DNA of 64,000 bases from Akkermansiaceae bacterium (lineage in GTDB: Bacteria; Verrucomicrobiota; Verrucomicrobiia; Verrucomicrobiales; Akkermansiaceae). Of this stretch, positions 14,610 to 26,188 are shown piece by piece. The stretch spans positions 1 to 64,000 of the forward strand of contig JANXMQ010000022.1 in the NCBI GenBank assembly GCA_025354565.1, in the 5' to 3' direction. Numbering within the stretch: position 1 is the first letter of the stretch; each line of letters begins with the position of its first letter. The notes under the pieces were generated by a model, which was not told where the DNA came from, did no database searches, and saw nothing but the letters and a program-made list of their open reading frames with translations. The translations under genes and the position numbers were made by a program.

Positions 14610-15833
14610 ATGAACAAAATCCTTATCATCGGCGCTGGCGGAGTTGGCAGCGTCGTCGCCCACAAATGCGCCATGGTCCCCGAGATTTTCGGGGAAATCA
14701 CCCTCGCCTCCCGCACGCTCTCGAAATGTGACGCCATCGCCGCCGAGGTGAAAACCCGCACAGGCCGCACCATCGCCACCGCCAAGGTGGATGCCGATAA
14801 CGCAGAGGAAACCGCCGCGCTGATCCGCCAGACCGGAGCCAAGCTGCTCATCAACGTGGCCCTGCCCTACCAGGATCTCAATCTCATGGATGCCTGCCTC
14901 TTAGCGGGTTGTGACTACATGGATACGGCGAACTACGAGCCGCTGGATGTCGCAAAATTCGAATACTCATGGCAATGGGCGTATCAGGAAAAATTTGAAA
15001 AAGCCGGACTCACTGCCCTGCTTGGCTCCGGCTTCGACCCCGGCGTGACCAATGTTTTCACCGCTTGGGCCTTGCATCATCATTTCGACGAAATCCACAC
15101 GCTCGACATCATCGACGTGAACGGCGGCAATCACGGTAAGGCTTTTGCGACCAATTTCAACCCGGAAATCAACATCCGCGAGGTCACCGCCGAATGCCGC
15201 CACTGGGAGGACGGGAAATTTATCGAATCCCCGCCGATGTCGAAGCACCAGCCCTTCATCTGTCCGGATGGCGTCGGCACCTATGAAATCTATCGAATGT
15301 ATCACGAGGAACTGGAGTCGTTGGTCAAACACATCCCCACGCTACGCCGCGCCCAGTTCTGGATGTCGTTCTCGACCAATTACTTGAAACACCTCGAGGT
15401 TCTCCAAAACGTCGGCATGACCCGCATCGATCCGGTGCTTTACCAAGGAGTGGAAATCGTGCCCTTGCAGTTTCTCAAGGCGGTTTTGCCCAATCCCGGC
15501 GATCTCGGCCAGTCCACCAAAGGCCGCACTTGCATCGGCAACGTCATCACCGGAATCAAGGACGGAAAGCCCAGGGCGATCTACATTTACAACATCTGCG
15601 ACCACGAAGAATGCTTCGCGGAAGTTGGTTCGCAGGCGATTTCCTACACCACTGGAGTCCCGGCAATGATTGGCGCGAAGCAAATCCTCAGCGGCGGCTG
15701 GCGGAAACCCGGCGTCTGGAACATCGAGCAGCAGGCCCCGGACGATTTCATGGCGGATTTGATGATCCACGGCTTGCCTTGGCAGGTGCTTGAATTGTCC
15801 GTCGAGCAAACGGCGGCGTTTGAAGTCGGGTGA
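14610..15833 (+). CDS. carboxynorspermidine synthase / saccharopine dehydrogenase-like reductase
   Basis: An NAD(P)H-dependent reductase of the saccharopine dehydrogenase superfamily, best matching carboxynorspermidine (or carboxyspermidine) dehydrogenase, which condenses aspartate semialdehyde with a diamine to make polyamines. Visible: the Rossmann start MNKILIIGAGGVGSVVAHKC, DADNAEETAALI, YMDTANYEP, and GSGFDPGVTNVF. At about 407 residues it matches that family rather than lysine-pathway saccharopine dehydrogenases. The start is the ATG at 14610; a GTG 15 bases upstream is unlikely. The decarboxylase partner (NspC) that is often adjacent is not in this window. Confidence 0.85.
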   Translation: MNKILIIGAGGVGSVVAHKCAMVPEIFGEITLASRTLSKCDAIAAEVKTRTGRTIATAKVDADNAEETAALIRQTGAKLLINVALPYQDLNLMDACLLAGCDYMDTANYEPLDVAKFEYSWQWAYQEKFEKAGLTALLGSGFDPGVTNVFTAWALHHHFDEIHTLDIIDVNGGNHGKAFATNFNPEINIREVTAECRHWEDGKFIESPPMSKHQPFICPDGVGTYEIYRMYHEELESLVKHIPTLRRAQFWMSFSTNYLKHLEVLQNVGMTRIDPVLYQGVEIVPLQFLKAVLPNPGDLGQSTKGRTCIGNVITGIKDGKPRAIYIYNICDHEECFAEVGSQAISYTTGVPAMIGAKQILSGGWRKPGVWNIEQQAPDDFMADLMIHGLPWQVLELSVEQTAAFEVG

Positions 15834-15925
15834 TTTAATCAGTAAATACAAAGTAACTCATTATTTCTGGAGAATTGGCTTAATTTCCACTTGTCAAGGC
15901 GGGGTGGACGTTCCATCCTATTATC

Positions 15926-17476
15926 ATGACTCGGATGAAAACCCTCTGTTTGCCGCTAATTCCAACTTTAGTTGGACTGCTTGCAGCCACGGCTAACGCG
16001 CAGCTCAAAGTGCAGGTAAGTACGCAGAAAACCTACCGCCAGAATAAAGACAAGGTGAATTTCACCGGTGGAAATTTCACTTTCAGTCTGGTCGATGGAA
16101 GCGCCGCTTATGATGGTTGCGCCGGCCCCTTTTACATACCACCCGGGACACCGGACTGCACGAAAGGGACTTCTGGCTTCTTGATTTTTGGCAGCGTTGA
16201 TGCCCCGCCCGATACTGTGGGTCCCTATTACGCCATCTCCAGCATTACGCCGGCGCAGATCATTGAACCCCGTCGTAAAGATCTGTGCCAACTGGTTGCC
16301 GCCCCTGCTTCTGCCCTGCCAAGACCCTTGGGTGGGTTTGCTGACGACAGTTATGCACTCTACTTCAACCTGCATACGACAGACGTCCGCGAATACATCA
16401 TCACACGCTACAATACCTCTAGGAGCTATACCTCACTCCAGCGGTCCAAATTCGAAAGTGAGATTGTGCCGGGCGTCTATCATTACGTATTCCCTCGTTT
16501 GGGCTTTCCGAGTCAGATCGCACCCCTTTCAGCCACCATCTACCCCATGCCGGAGGGGATCGCCACCATCAACAACCAAGTAGTCGGATTCACTTTCGTT
16601 GACATCAATGGTAAGACAAGATGGTCTCAAAAAGGCTTTCTGCGAGCCAGTTACTACAAGCCAAACGTGATCAACTGGAAGGGCCTTACGCCTTCTACCG
16701 TCATTGCCAGGGCCGATAGCCTGTATCTCTCGCTGAGGGTGCTGCAAGATCCGAGCAATCCGAATTCCGCGCTGGATGAGGCAGACGCGCAGGGCAAGCC
16801 ACAATCCATTTTCCCCTCGTTCACCACCGGTGGCGATCCCCGAGTATTGCTGCCAAGTCCCTATCAAACCAGTTACACCGCGCCGCCGATTTTCGATGGT
16901 GGTACCCGGGGGTGTTTGGAACTTGAGCTGGACCGGTCGCTGCAGACTGCAGCCATTACCTATGATTTTTCAACCCGGCAATTTCAAATTCCTATTGAGG
17001 TTATTAATAGTTATGCCGACTACGTCGATGTGACATTCACTGCCAACCGAAACAATTCTGGCATCCTTCAGGACGCGGATGGCGACGGATACAACAATTT
17101 GACCGAATGGATTCTTGGTAGCAGCGCCGTAATCTCAGGCAGCATCCCTGTCGCGCCGACTACCGAAAGCCACCTCGACTACATCGATCCGGTAACGGGA
17201 GCAGATACACCTGCTTATTTCGGTTTTACGGTTAAAGAAAAACTGGGAACGGATCCCGGTGTGGTTTACACGCTCCAGCGGAGCAAAAATGGCGGGAAAA
17301 CGTGGTTCGTATTCACCTCGGACGCGGATTGGACTGTCAGTACGATTTATACGCCTGCGGGACAAACCAGAGAAATCGATCCTGCGACGAAGAAAATTCA
17401 GGTGAGCAGCAACACTGGAGTACAACCTCCGGGGACGATCAGTGATCTCTATCGGGTGAAAATCACCCTTAAATAA
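15926..17476 (+). CDS. secreted protein of unknown function with a DxDxDG motif
   Basis: A 516-residue protein with a signal peptide (LCLPLIPTLVGLLAATANA); the start may be this ATG or the one at 15935. I do not recognise the main domain. The region around residues 45-75 contains two nearby cysteines (DGCAGPFYIPPGTPDC), and about residue 375 there is a calcium-binding-like DADGDGYNNLTEWILG, a motif common in exported Verrucomicrobiota and Planctomycetota proteins. The final part (YTLQRSKNGGKTWFVFTSD) resembles beta-sandwich C-terminal modules of such proteins. It stands alone between the polyamine gene and rnd. Confidence 0.8.
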   Translation: MTRMKTLCLPLIPTLVGLLAATANAQLKVQVSTQKTYRQNKDKVNFTGGNFTFSLVDGSAAYDGCAGPFYIPPGTPDCTKGTSGFLIFGSVDAPPDTVGPYYAISSITPAQIIEPRRKDLCQLVAAPASALPRPLGGFADDSYALYFNLHTTDVREYIITRYNTSRSYTSLQRSKFESEIVPGVYHYVFPRLGFPSQIAPLSATIYPMPEGIATINNQVVGFTFVDINGKTRWSQKGFLRASYYKPNVINWKGLTPSTVIARADSLYLSLRVLQDPSNPNSALDEADAQGKPQSIFPSFTTGGDPRVLLPSPYQTSYTAPPIFDGGTRGCLELELDRSLQTAAITYDFSTRQFQIPIEVINSYADYVDVTFTANRNNSGILQDADGDGYNNLTEWILGSSAVISGSIPVAPTTESHLDYIDPVTGADTPAYFGFTVKEKLGTDPGVVYTLQRSKNGGKTWFVFTSDADWTVSTIYTPAGQTREIDPATKKIQVSSNTGVQPPGTISDLYRVKITLK

Positions 17477-17559
17477 GCGCATGCGGGTTCCTGACAACGA
17501 GTCGCCGTGTTCTTATTTGGCTGTATTATTGACATTCCTCCCGGTTGATGGGTTCTGAC

Positions 17560-18624
17560 ATGATCGATAGCACAGCCCTGCTCGCCAAACATCTGGCAAC
17601 AAGTCGCCGAGGCTCGACCCGACAGGTTTGTGCGATCGACACCGAGGCTGACAGTCTGCACCGATACCGCGAGTCGCTCTGTTTGATCCAGTTTGCGGAT
17701 CGTGACGGGTGTGTCCTGATCGATCCCCTCGCCATCGACGATTTATCATGCTTGGGAACGTATCTGTCCACGGCGACGGTTTGGATGCACGGTGCCGATT
17801 ATGACATGACCATGTTCAAACGTCAGTTCGGAGCGCTGCCTGCGGTGGTTTACGACACCCAAATCGGCGCGAGATTACTAGGTGTGCGCCGCTTTGGTCT
17901 AGGTGACTTGGTCAATCTCTATTTCGGCGTAGAACTTTCAAAATCCTCCCAAAAAGCGGATTGGGGCAAGCGGCCTTTGTCGCCCAAGATGATCGAATAC
18001 GCACTCAATGACGTGCATTACCTTCTTGAAATGGGTGACATGATTGTTGCCGCTTTGAAGGAAAAAGGCCGTTATGAATGGTTCGAGGAAAGCTGTCTCG
18101 CCGCTCGTCAACGGGTCATGGACCGGGACGATTCCAAAGAAGAAAGCTGGCGAGTCCAAGGCTCAGGGACACTTGAACCTTACAGTCTGGCCTGCCTCAG
18201 GGCACTTTGGCATTGGCGGGATGGCGAAGCGAAAGCATGGGATCGTCCGTCATTCATGGTTGCGCCGAATCGCCAGTTGCTAGAGTGGAGTGTCGAGTTG
18301 GCGGCGAAAAAAATCGTCAACTTACCGCATCACTACCGCCCTGACCGGGTGAAACGATTCCGTGCCGCCGTCGCGGCGGTGCAGGATCTTCCCGAGGCAG
18401 AGTGGCCGGAGCGCCCGAGTGGTAAGCGCCGGAAACGGGATCGCGATTTTGAACGTAAGGTCGATGACTTACTCAAAACCCGCGAATTGGCCGCCGCCAA
18501 ATTGGACATCGAAGGCTCGTTGATCGCCCCTCGGGCCATTTTAGAATCTCTTGCTGCTGGCGATGCCCAACCCGCTGATGTGCTGCTCATCTGGCAACGC
18601 GCTTGCCTCGGTATGGAAGCTTGA
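17560..18624 (+). CDS. rnd: ribonuclease D
   Basis: A 3'-5' exoribonuclease of the DEDDy class involved in tRNA and structured-RNA 3' trimming. The catalytic motifs are visible: CAIDTEADS (Exo I), MHGADYDMTMF (Exo II) and YALNDVHYLLEM (Exo III with the tyrosine). A C-terminal HRDC-like helical region follows (ACLRALWHWRDGEAKAWDRP). The ATG at 17560 places the first motif at residue 25, as in known RNase D; an upstream ATG at 17548 is possible. At 354 residues it is of normal length. Confidence 0.9.
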   Translation: MIDSTALLAKHLATSRRGSTRQVCAIDTEADSLHRYRESLCLIQFADRDGCVLIDPLAIDDLSCLGTYLSTATVWMHGADYDMTMFKRQFGALPAVVYDTQIGARLLGVRRFGLGDLVNLYFGVELSKSSQKADWGKRPLSPKMIEYALNDVHYLLEMGDMIVAALKEKGRYEWFEESCLAARQRVMDRDDSKEESWRVQGSGTLEPYSLACLRALWHWRDGEAKAWDRPSFMVAPNRQLLEWSVELAAKKIVNLPHHYRPDRVKRFRAAVAAVQDLPEAEWPERPSGKRRKRDRDFERKVDDLLKTRELAAAKLDIEGSLIAPRAILESLAAGDAQPADVLLIWQRACLGMEA

Positions 18625-18829
18625 TTCCTGTCTGTTAGGCGACCCAATTCAGCTTTCGCGCCCGCTCTCTAAACAATTCGGTTTCGTGTCAGGGATCAGC
18701 GTAATTCAGTAGCCGTAAGTCCTTCATATTCAGTAAGATGAAATTGGCTCAAACGATGCTAAAAATCCACCCATTTTTTACGAAGTTGCTTGTCTCCGAC
18801 GGCCGGATTTAAGACCCTCTGGCCGCACT

Positions 18830-21373
<2,544 letters not shown>

Positions 21374-21407
21374 TTATTCCCAACGATTCCTGACCCTTTT
21401 TGATACA

Positions 21408-24026
21408 ATGTCTGAAGCTAACATTAAACCTATCAACGTCGCCGAGGAGCTCTCCAAGTCCTTCTTGGAATACTCGATGTCGGTGATTATTTCCCGCGCC
21501 TTGCCCGATGTCCGTGACGGTCTCAAGCCTTCCCAACGCCGCATTCTTTATGCTATGCGCCAGCTCGGTGTCGGCCCCGGAAAACCCCACGTCAAGTGCG
21601 CCAAGATCGTCGGTGAAACGATGGGTAATTTCCACCCGCACGGTGACATGGCCATCTACGGCACGCTCGTCAATATGGGGCAACCGTGGTCGATGCGGGA
21701 AATGCTCATTGATGGCCAGGGTAACTTCGGTTCCGTGGAAGGCGACTCCGCAGCTTCCATGCGTTACACCGAGGCCCGCTTGCATCCGTTAGGTCTTGCG
21801 ATGATGGATGACCTCGACAAGGACACCGTTGATCTCGTCCCGAACTATGACGGCTCTCAGACTGAGCCATCGGTCATGCCATCAGCGTTTCCTAACTTTT
21901 TGGTCAATGGCAGCACCGGCATCGCGGTCGGCATGGCCACCAATCTCGCGTCGCACAACCTCGGCGAAGTCGTCGATGCGATCTGCGCACAGATCGACCA
22001 CCCCGAGATCACGCTGCCCCAACTGATGGAGCACATGAAAGGCCCGGATTTCCCCGTCGCCTGCGAAATTCGTGGCATCCGTGGCATTGAGGAATATTTC
22101 CGCACCGGTCGCGGCTCCATGCGGATGCGCGGGAAAATGGAGATTGAGGAACATGCCAACGGTCGCACTTATATCATCATCCGTGGTGTTCCCTACGGCG
22201 TGAACCGTGCAACGCTCCAAGAACGCATCGCTGAGTTGGTGAACGAAAAAACCCTCACGGGCATTTCCGGAATGCGGGATCTATCCGCCGAAGACACCTG
22301 CATCGAGATCGAGCTGAAACGTGATGCCCGCCCGCAGGTGGTCATGGCCCAGCTCTTCAAACTCACTTCCATGGAGACATCCTTCTCCGTGAACATGCTG
22401 GCGATTCATAAAAATCGCCCAAAGCAGCTCTCACTCAAGGAGTCCATCGACGCCTACATCGAGCATCGTCGTGAGGTCGTCACCCGGCGGACCCGTTATT
22501 TGTTAGGAAAAGCGGAGGAACGCGCAGAGTTGTTAGAAGCCTTCTTGCTCGCGCTCGGCCATCTCGATGATTTCATAAAAATCATTCGTTCTTCCAAGAA
22601 CCGCGAGGAAGCCCGGGAACGTCTCACCGCTCATAGTTTTCCGGTCGCCACCGCTGAATCGCTGGGCATCCTCATTCGCTCGCAAGCCTCCATTTCCGGT
22701 GGGACTTACTATTTCAGCGAGCGTCAGGTCAACGCCATCCTAGAACTTCGTCTCTATCAGCTAACCGGCATGGAGCAAGACAAGGTAAAGGCCGAATACG
22801 ATGGCGTGCTGACCGACATCAAGGACTTCCTCGACATTCTCGCCCGCGAGGAGCGCGTGCTCATCATCATCAAGGACGAGCTCCGCCTAATCAAAGACAA
22901 GTTCGCCACGCCACGTCGCTGCACCATAGTCGCAGAAGCCGGTGAAGTCGCGATGGAAGACCTCATCGCCAACGACGCGATGATCGTCACGCTCTCGCAT
23001 CGGGGTTATATCAAGCGCACGCCATCAAGCGAATACCGCGTCCAAGGCCGTGGCGGGAAAGGGCTCAAAGGCATGGAAACTCGCGCCACCAAGAAAGACG
23101 AGGCCGATGATTTCGTCGAGCATCTCTTCAGCGTCCAGGCTCACGACTATCTGTTATTTTTCACCAACACCGGTCGCATGTATGTAGAGCGGGTGTATGA
23201 ACTCCCCGAAGGCTCTCGCACCGCGATGGGCCGCAGCATTCAAAACGTGCTCAACCTAAAGCCTGAGGAAAAAATCGCCGCGCTCCTCCGCCTCGAACGC
23301 ACGGTGGATGAAAATGGCAACGACATCACCTTCCGCGAGGAAGCTGGTTTCGTCTTCTTCGCCACCCGCAGCGGCAAAGTGAAAAAAACCGCCGTAAATG
23401 AATTCAGAAATTATCGCAAAGACGGCATCATTGCAATCAACCTCGAGGAGAATAATGAGCTGATTGGTGTCCGTCTAACATCTGGCAGCGATGAAATCAT
23501 CCTGGTCACTCACGAAGGCATGAGCCTCCGTTTCCATGAAGATGACACCCGTCCGTTAGGCCGTGGCACCGCCGGGGTCATGGGCATCCGTCCGAGTGAG
23601 ACGGATTTCGTCATCGGCCTGGCCCTCGTCACCGAAGGATCGACTTTGTTAGTCGCCTCCGAAAATGGCATCGGCAAGCGGACCACCTTCGAGGACTACC
23701 GCAAGCAGTCGCGAGGTGGCAAAGGCATCATCACCATGAAAGTCACCGACAAGACCGGACCGGTCGTCGGTGCCGTGACTGTCACTGAAGATGACGAACT
23801 CATGCTCATGACCTCCAGTGGCCAAAGCATCCGCATCCGCGTCGCGGAAGTCCGGGCAGCGGGACGGAATACCATGGGCGTGAAACTTCTCACTCTCAAG
23901 AGCGGGGAAAAACTCCAGGACATTTCCATCGTCATCCCGGATGGCGAGGATGCACAAAGCGATGAAACATCCAGCGACGGCGAAGACGGCGAAATAGAAT
24001 CCGGTTCAGAAGATGCCACCGAATAA
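21408..24026 (+). CDS. gyrA: DNA gyrase subunit A
   Basis: DNA breakage and reunion subunit, 872 residues. The N-terminal winged-helix domain has the active-site tyrosine at residue 120 (SMRYTEARL). The quinolone-determining region reads HPHGDMAIYGTLV, with Met81 and Gly85 where E. coli has Ser83 and Asp87. The C-terminal beta-pinwheel contains QGRGGKG (canonical GyrA box QRRGGKG) and a second QSRGGKG. An acidic tail rich in Asp, Glu and Ser ends the protein. The presence of a near-canonical GyrA box favours gyrase over topoisomerase IV. It is co-directional with gyrB and almost certainly co-transcribed. Confidence 0.94.
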   Translation: MSEANIKPINVAEELSKSFLEYSMSVIISRALPDVRDGLKPSQRRILYAMRQLGVGPGKPHVKCAKIVGETMGNFHPHGDMAIYGTLVNMGQPWSMREMLIDGQGNFGSVEGDSAASMRYTEARLHPLGLAMMDDLDKDTVDLVPNYDGSQTEPSVMPSAFPNFLVNGSTGIAVGMATNLASHNLGEVVDAICAQIDHPEITLPQLMEHMKGPDFPVACEIRGIRGIEEYFRTGRGSMRMRGKMEIEEHANGRTYIIIRGVPYGVNRATLQERIAELVNEKTLTGISGMRDLSAEDTCIEIELKRDARPQVVMAQLFKLTSMETSFSVNMLAIHKNRPKQLSLKESIDAYIEHRREVVTRRTRYLLGKAEERAELLEAFLLALGHLDDFIKIIRSSKNREEARERLTAHSFPVATAESLGILIRSQASISGGTYYFSERQVNAILELRLYQLTGMEQDKVKAEYDGVLTDIKDFLDILAREERVLIIIKDELRLIKDKFATPRRCTIVAEAGEVAMEDLIANDAMIVTLSHRGYIKRTPSSEYRVQGRGGKGLKGMETRATKKDEADDFVEHLFSVQAHDYLLFFTNTGRMYVERVYELPEGSRTAMGRSIQNVLNLKPEEKIAALLRLERTVDENGNDITFREEAGFVFFATRSGKVKKTAVNEFRNYRKDGIIAINLEENNELIGVRLTSGSDEIILVTHEGMSLRFHEDDTRPLGRGTAGVMGIRPSETDFVIGLALVTEGSTLLVASENGIGKRTTFEDYRKQSRGGKGIITMKVTDKTGPVVGAVTVTEDDELMLMTSSGQSIRIRVAEVRAAGRNTMGVKLLTLKSGEKLQDISIVIPDGEDAQSDETSSDGEDGEIESGSEDATE

Positions 24027-24055
24027 TACCGAAGATGTTTCAGGCGTGCGGTATT
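24025..24055. other. hairpin at the gyrA 3' end
   Basis: AATACCG (24025-24031) pairs with CGGTATT (24049-24055) directly at the gyrA stop codon. There is no T run, so it is not a typical terminator; it could stabilise the transcript end. Confidence 0.3.
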
Positions 24056-24188
24056 GAGCGAACCAGCCTCCATCGCAGACTTTTAGTTGATACCGGTGAA
24101 ATACGGTGGCAGATTCAGTTTGAGAAAGATCGAATGATTCTAATATCATTCACGTCTTTATGACGAAACCTTAATCAAGGAGAAACAA

Positions 24189-26090
24189 ATGAATCTTAAA
24201 AAACATACTATTTTAGGAGGGTTCGCGCTATTTGCACTAGTGGGAACCATCCCTGTCACCTGCCTCACCGCAGCCGAGGAGCCTAACGATCAGGGGGCGG
24301 AAGTCCAAACGCGAGGGCCGGTGCATGAAGCGTTTGCAGGGACGGTTTCTTTTGATCCCCAGGTCGGGATGATCGTGGACAAGGCCCCGCCTGCCTTGAT
24401 CGAGGAAGTCCCGCCGGAGCAACGGCTGGAGGGGGAAAACGTCACTTGGATTCCGGGCTATTGGGCTTGGGATGAGGAACAGAACGACTTCTTGTGGATC
24501 AGCGGGATTTGGCGGAATTTGCCGCCGGGACGCCAATGGGTGCCCGGCTATTGGGCGGATGCGAACGGCCGCTATCAATGGACCTCGGGTTACTGGGAGG
24601 ATGCGGCGGCCAAGGAAGTTGCCTATTTGCCCGAGCCGCCGCATAGTGTCGAGACCGGACCTAACATTGAGGCATCGTCCAATGATCAAAATTGGATTCC
24701 AGGCAACTGGATCTGGCGTAACGAGCGTTATGCATGGCGTGCAGGATACTGGACACCGGCGCGGGAAAACTGGTGTTGGGTTCCCGCGTATTATCGTTGG
24801 ACTCATCGTGGATATATTTACGTAGATGGATTTTGGGATTACCCGGTGGCACGTCGTGGCGTGGTGTTTGCACCAGTGCGTTTCCAACCGGGCTATATTG
24901 CACGTCCGGGGTTTTTCTATTCACCCATAACGGTCATTAGCCTGAACGTGTTTGCCAATCACCTGTTTCTGAGGCCGAATTACGGTCATTATTATTTCGG
25001 CGACTATTATGAACCGAGATACCGCAATCAGGGCTTCTTTGCTTCGTATTCCTATAACTCCGGCCACCGCGGTTATGATCCGATCTTTGCGCATTACCGT
25101 TGGGAGAACCGGAACGACCGGAATTGGGAAAACGGCCGCCGGGAGTATTTCGAGTATCGCCGGGATCATGTGGACGCCCGTCCACCTCGCACTTGGGCTG
25201 CCTTGAACGCCCGTCCACAGGGTGAACGGGAGCACGGGGACTTCGCGGTGGCCCAGCGGTTTGATCGGGTCGTGGGCAACCACGCGGAGGGCGGCCAACG
25301 CTTCCAACCGGTGAATCAACAGGAACGCGAACGCTATGTTTCTCAAAGTCATGAGATCCGTAAATTCGGTGATGACCGGGTGAAAATGGAAGCCCATGGG
25401 GCCAAGCCGGAAGGCAAAAACCAAGCGGTATCACGCGAAAAAATCAAGCGCTCCCCAGTCATGGCGAGCCATACCGCTCACGCTGACAAAGGTGGCGGGC
25501 CACCTGATAGATTGCAGCCGCGTGCTGCGGAGAATGACCAAAATACCGATAAAGTTGGAAAAACCGATAAGGATAAGCATCCTAAGAACGACCCCACGCC
25601 GACTCCCGAACCCCGGGTGAAGCCTAGTCAGAAACGTGACAAGCAGACCACCCCCGATCACGTCGCCGAGCCTGAGAAAAAGAAACATCAGACCGAACCA
25701 ACACCGAAAGAGGCAGTTGTTCCCGAACATAAGGTCAAACCCAAGCACGATGCCGAAGCGAATCCAGTCCCTAGCGTGAAGCCCGAGGCAAAGTCCGATC
25801 CCGTCCCAGCCCACAAGGCCGAGCGGCATGTCGAGAAAAAAGCGGTGACCCCAGACCCTGTCCCGCAACGTCCCAAGCAACCCGCAAACGGAGAAGTCCA
25901 ACAAGCGCACCCGAAAAAGAATCCGAACCAAGCGGTGACGCCAGCCCCCGTCCCGCAGCGTCCTAAGCAACCCGCAAACGGAGAGCAACAAGTTCGCCCG
26001 AAAAAGAACCCGAACCAAGCGGTGGTGCCGGAAGAAGGGCTGACCGATGAGCAGAAAAAGCGCCGTGCGAAAAAGCAGGCCGCAGAATAA
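24189..26090 (+). CDS. secreted tryptophan-rich W-x-x-G-x-W repeat protein
   Basis: A 633-residue exported protein preceded by a good ribosome binding site (AAGGAGAAACAAATG). After a signal peptide (FALFALVGTIPVTCLTAA) come about eight repeats of the type WIPGYWAW, WVPGYWAD, WTSGYWED, WIPGNWIW, WRAGYWTP (residues about 75-225), then a Tyr/Arg/Asn-rich region. The last third is a Lys/Pro-rich low-complexity tail with a tandem duplication (see 25842-26018). Similar W-x-x-G-x-W proteins occur in Planctomycetota and Verrucomicrobiota with no firm function; an envelope or matrix role is an inference. It is convergent with the protease gene at 26189. Confidence 0.85.
   Translation: MNLKKHTILGGFALFALVGTIPVTCLTAAEEPNDQGAEVQTRGPVHEAFAGTVSFDPQVGMIVDKAPPALIEEVPPEQRLEGENVTWIPGYWAWDEEQNDFLWISGIWRNLPPGRQWVPGYWADANGRYQWTSGYWEDAAAKEVAYLPEPPHSVETGPNIEASSNDQNWIPGNWIWRNERYAWRAGYWTPARENWCWVPAYYRWTHRGYIYVDGFWDYPVARRGVVFAPVRFQPGYIARPGFFYSPITVISLNVFANHLFLRPNYGHYYFGDYYEPRYRNQGFFASYSYNSGHRGYDPIFAHYRWENRNDRNWENGRREYFEYRRDHVDARPPRTWAALNARPQGEREHGDFAVAQRFDRVVGNHAEGGQRFQPVNQQERERYVSQSHEIRKFGDDRVKMEAHGAKPEGKNQAVSREKIKRSPVMASHTAHADKGGGPPDRLQPRAAENDQNTDKVGKTDKDKHPKNDPTPTPEPRVKPSQKRDKQTTPDHVAEPEKKKHQTEPTPKEAVVPEHKVKPKHDAEANPVPSVKPEAKSDPVPAHKAERHVEKKAVTPDPVPQRPKQPANGEVQQAHPKKNPNQAVTPAPVPQRPKQPANGEQQVRPKKNPNQAVVPEEGLTDEQKKRRAKKQAAE
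25842..26018 (+). repeat. two-unit tandem duplication inside the tail
   Basis: Units of about 90 and 87 bp (starting at 25842 and 25932, each beginning GCGGTGAC and containing CAACCCGCAAACGGAGA) encode the repeated PVPQRPKQPANGE peptide followed by a KKNPNQA segment. A third unit starts at about 26019 and is cut short by a different sequence. Confidence 0.75.
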
Positions 26091-26188
26091 AGACTGGCGA
26101 AATCGGTGCTTGTTTGGGTGGACTTTTCCAACCGGACAAGCGCCGTTTCATTTTTATCTAATGTGGGATTTCACCGTCCCAATTTTCC

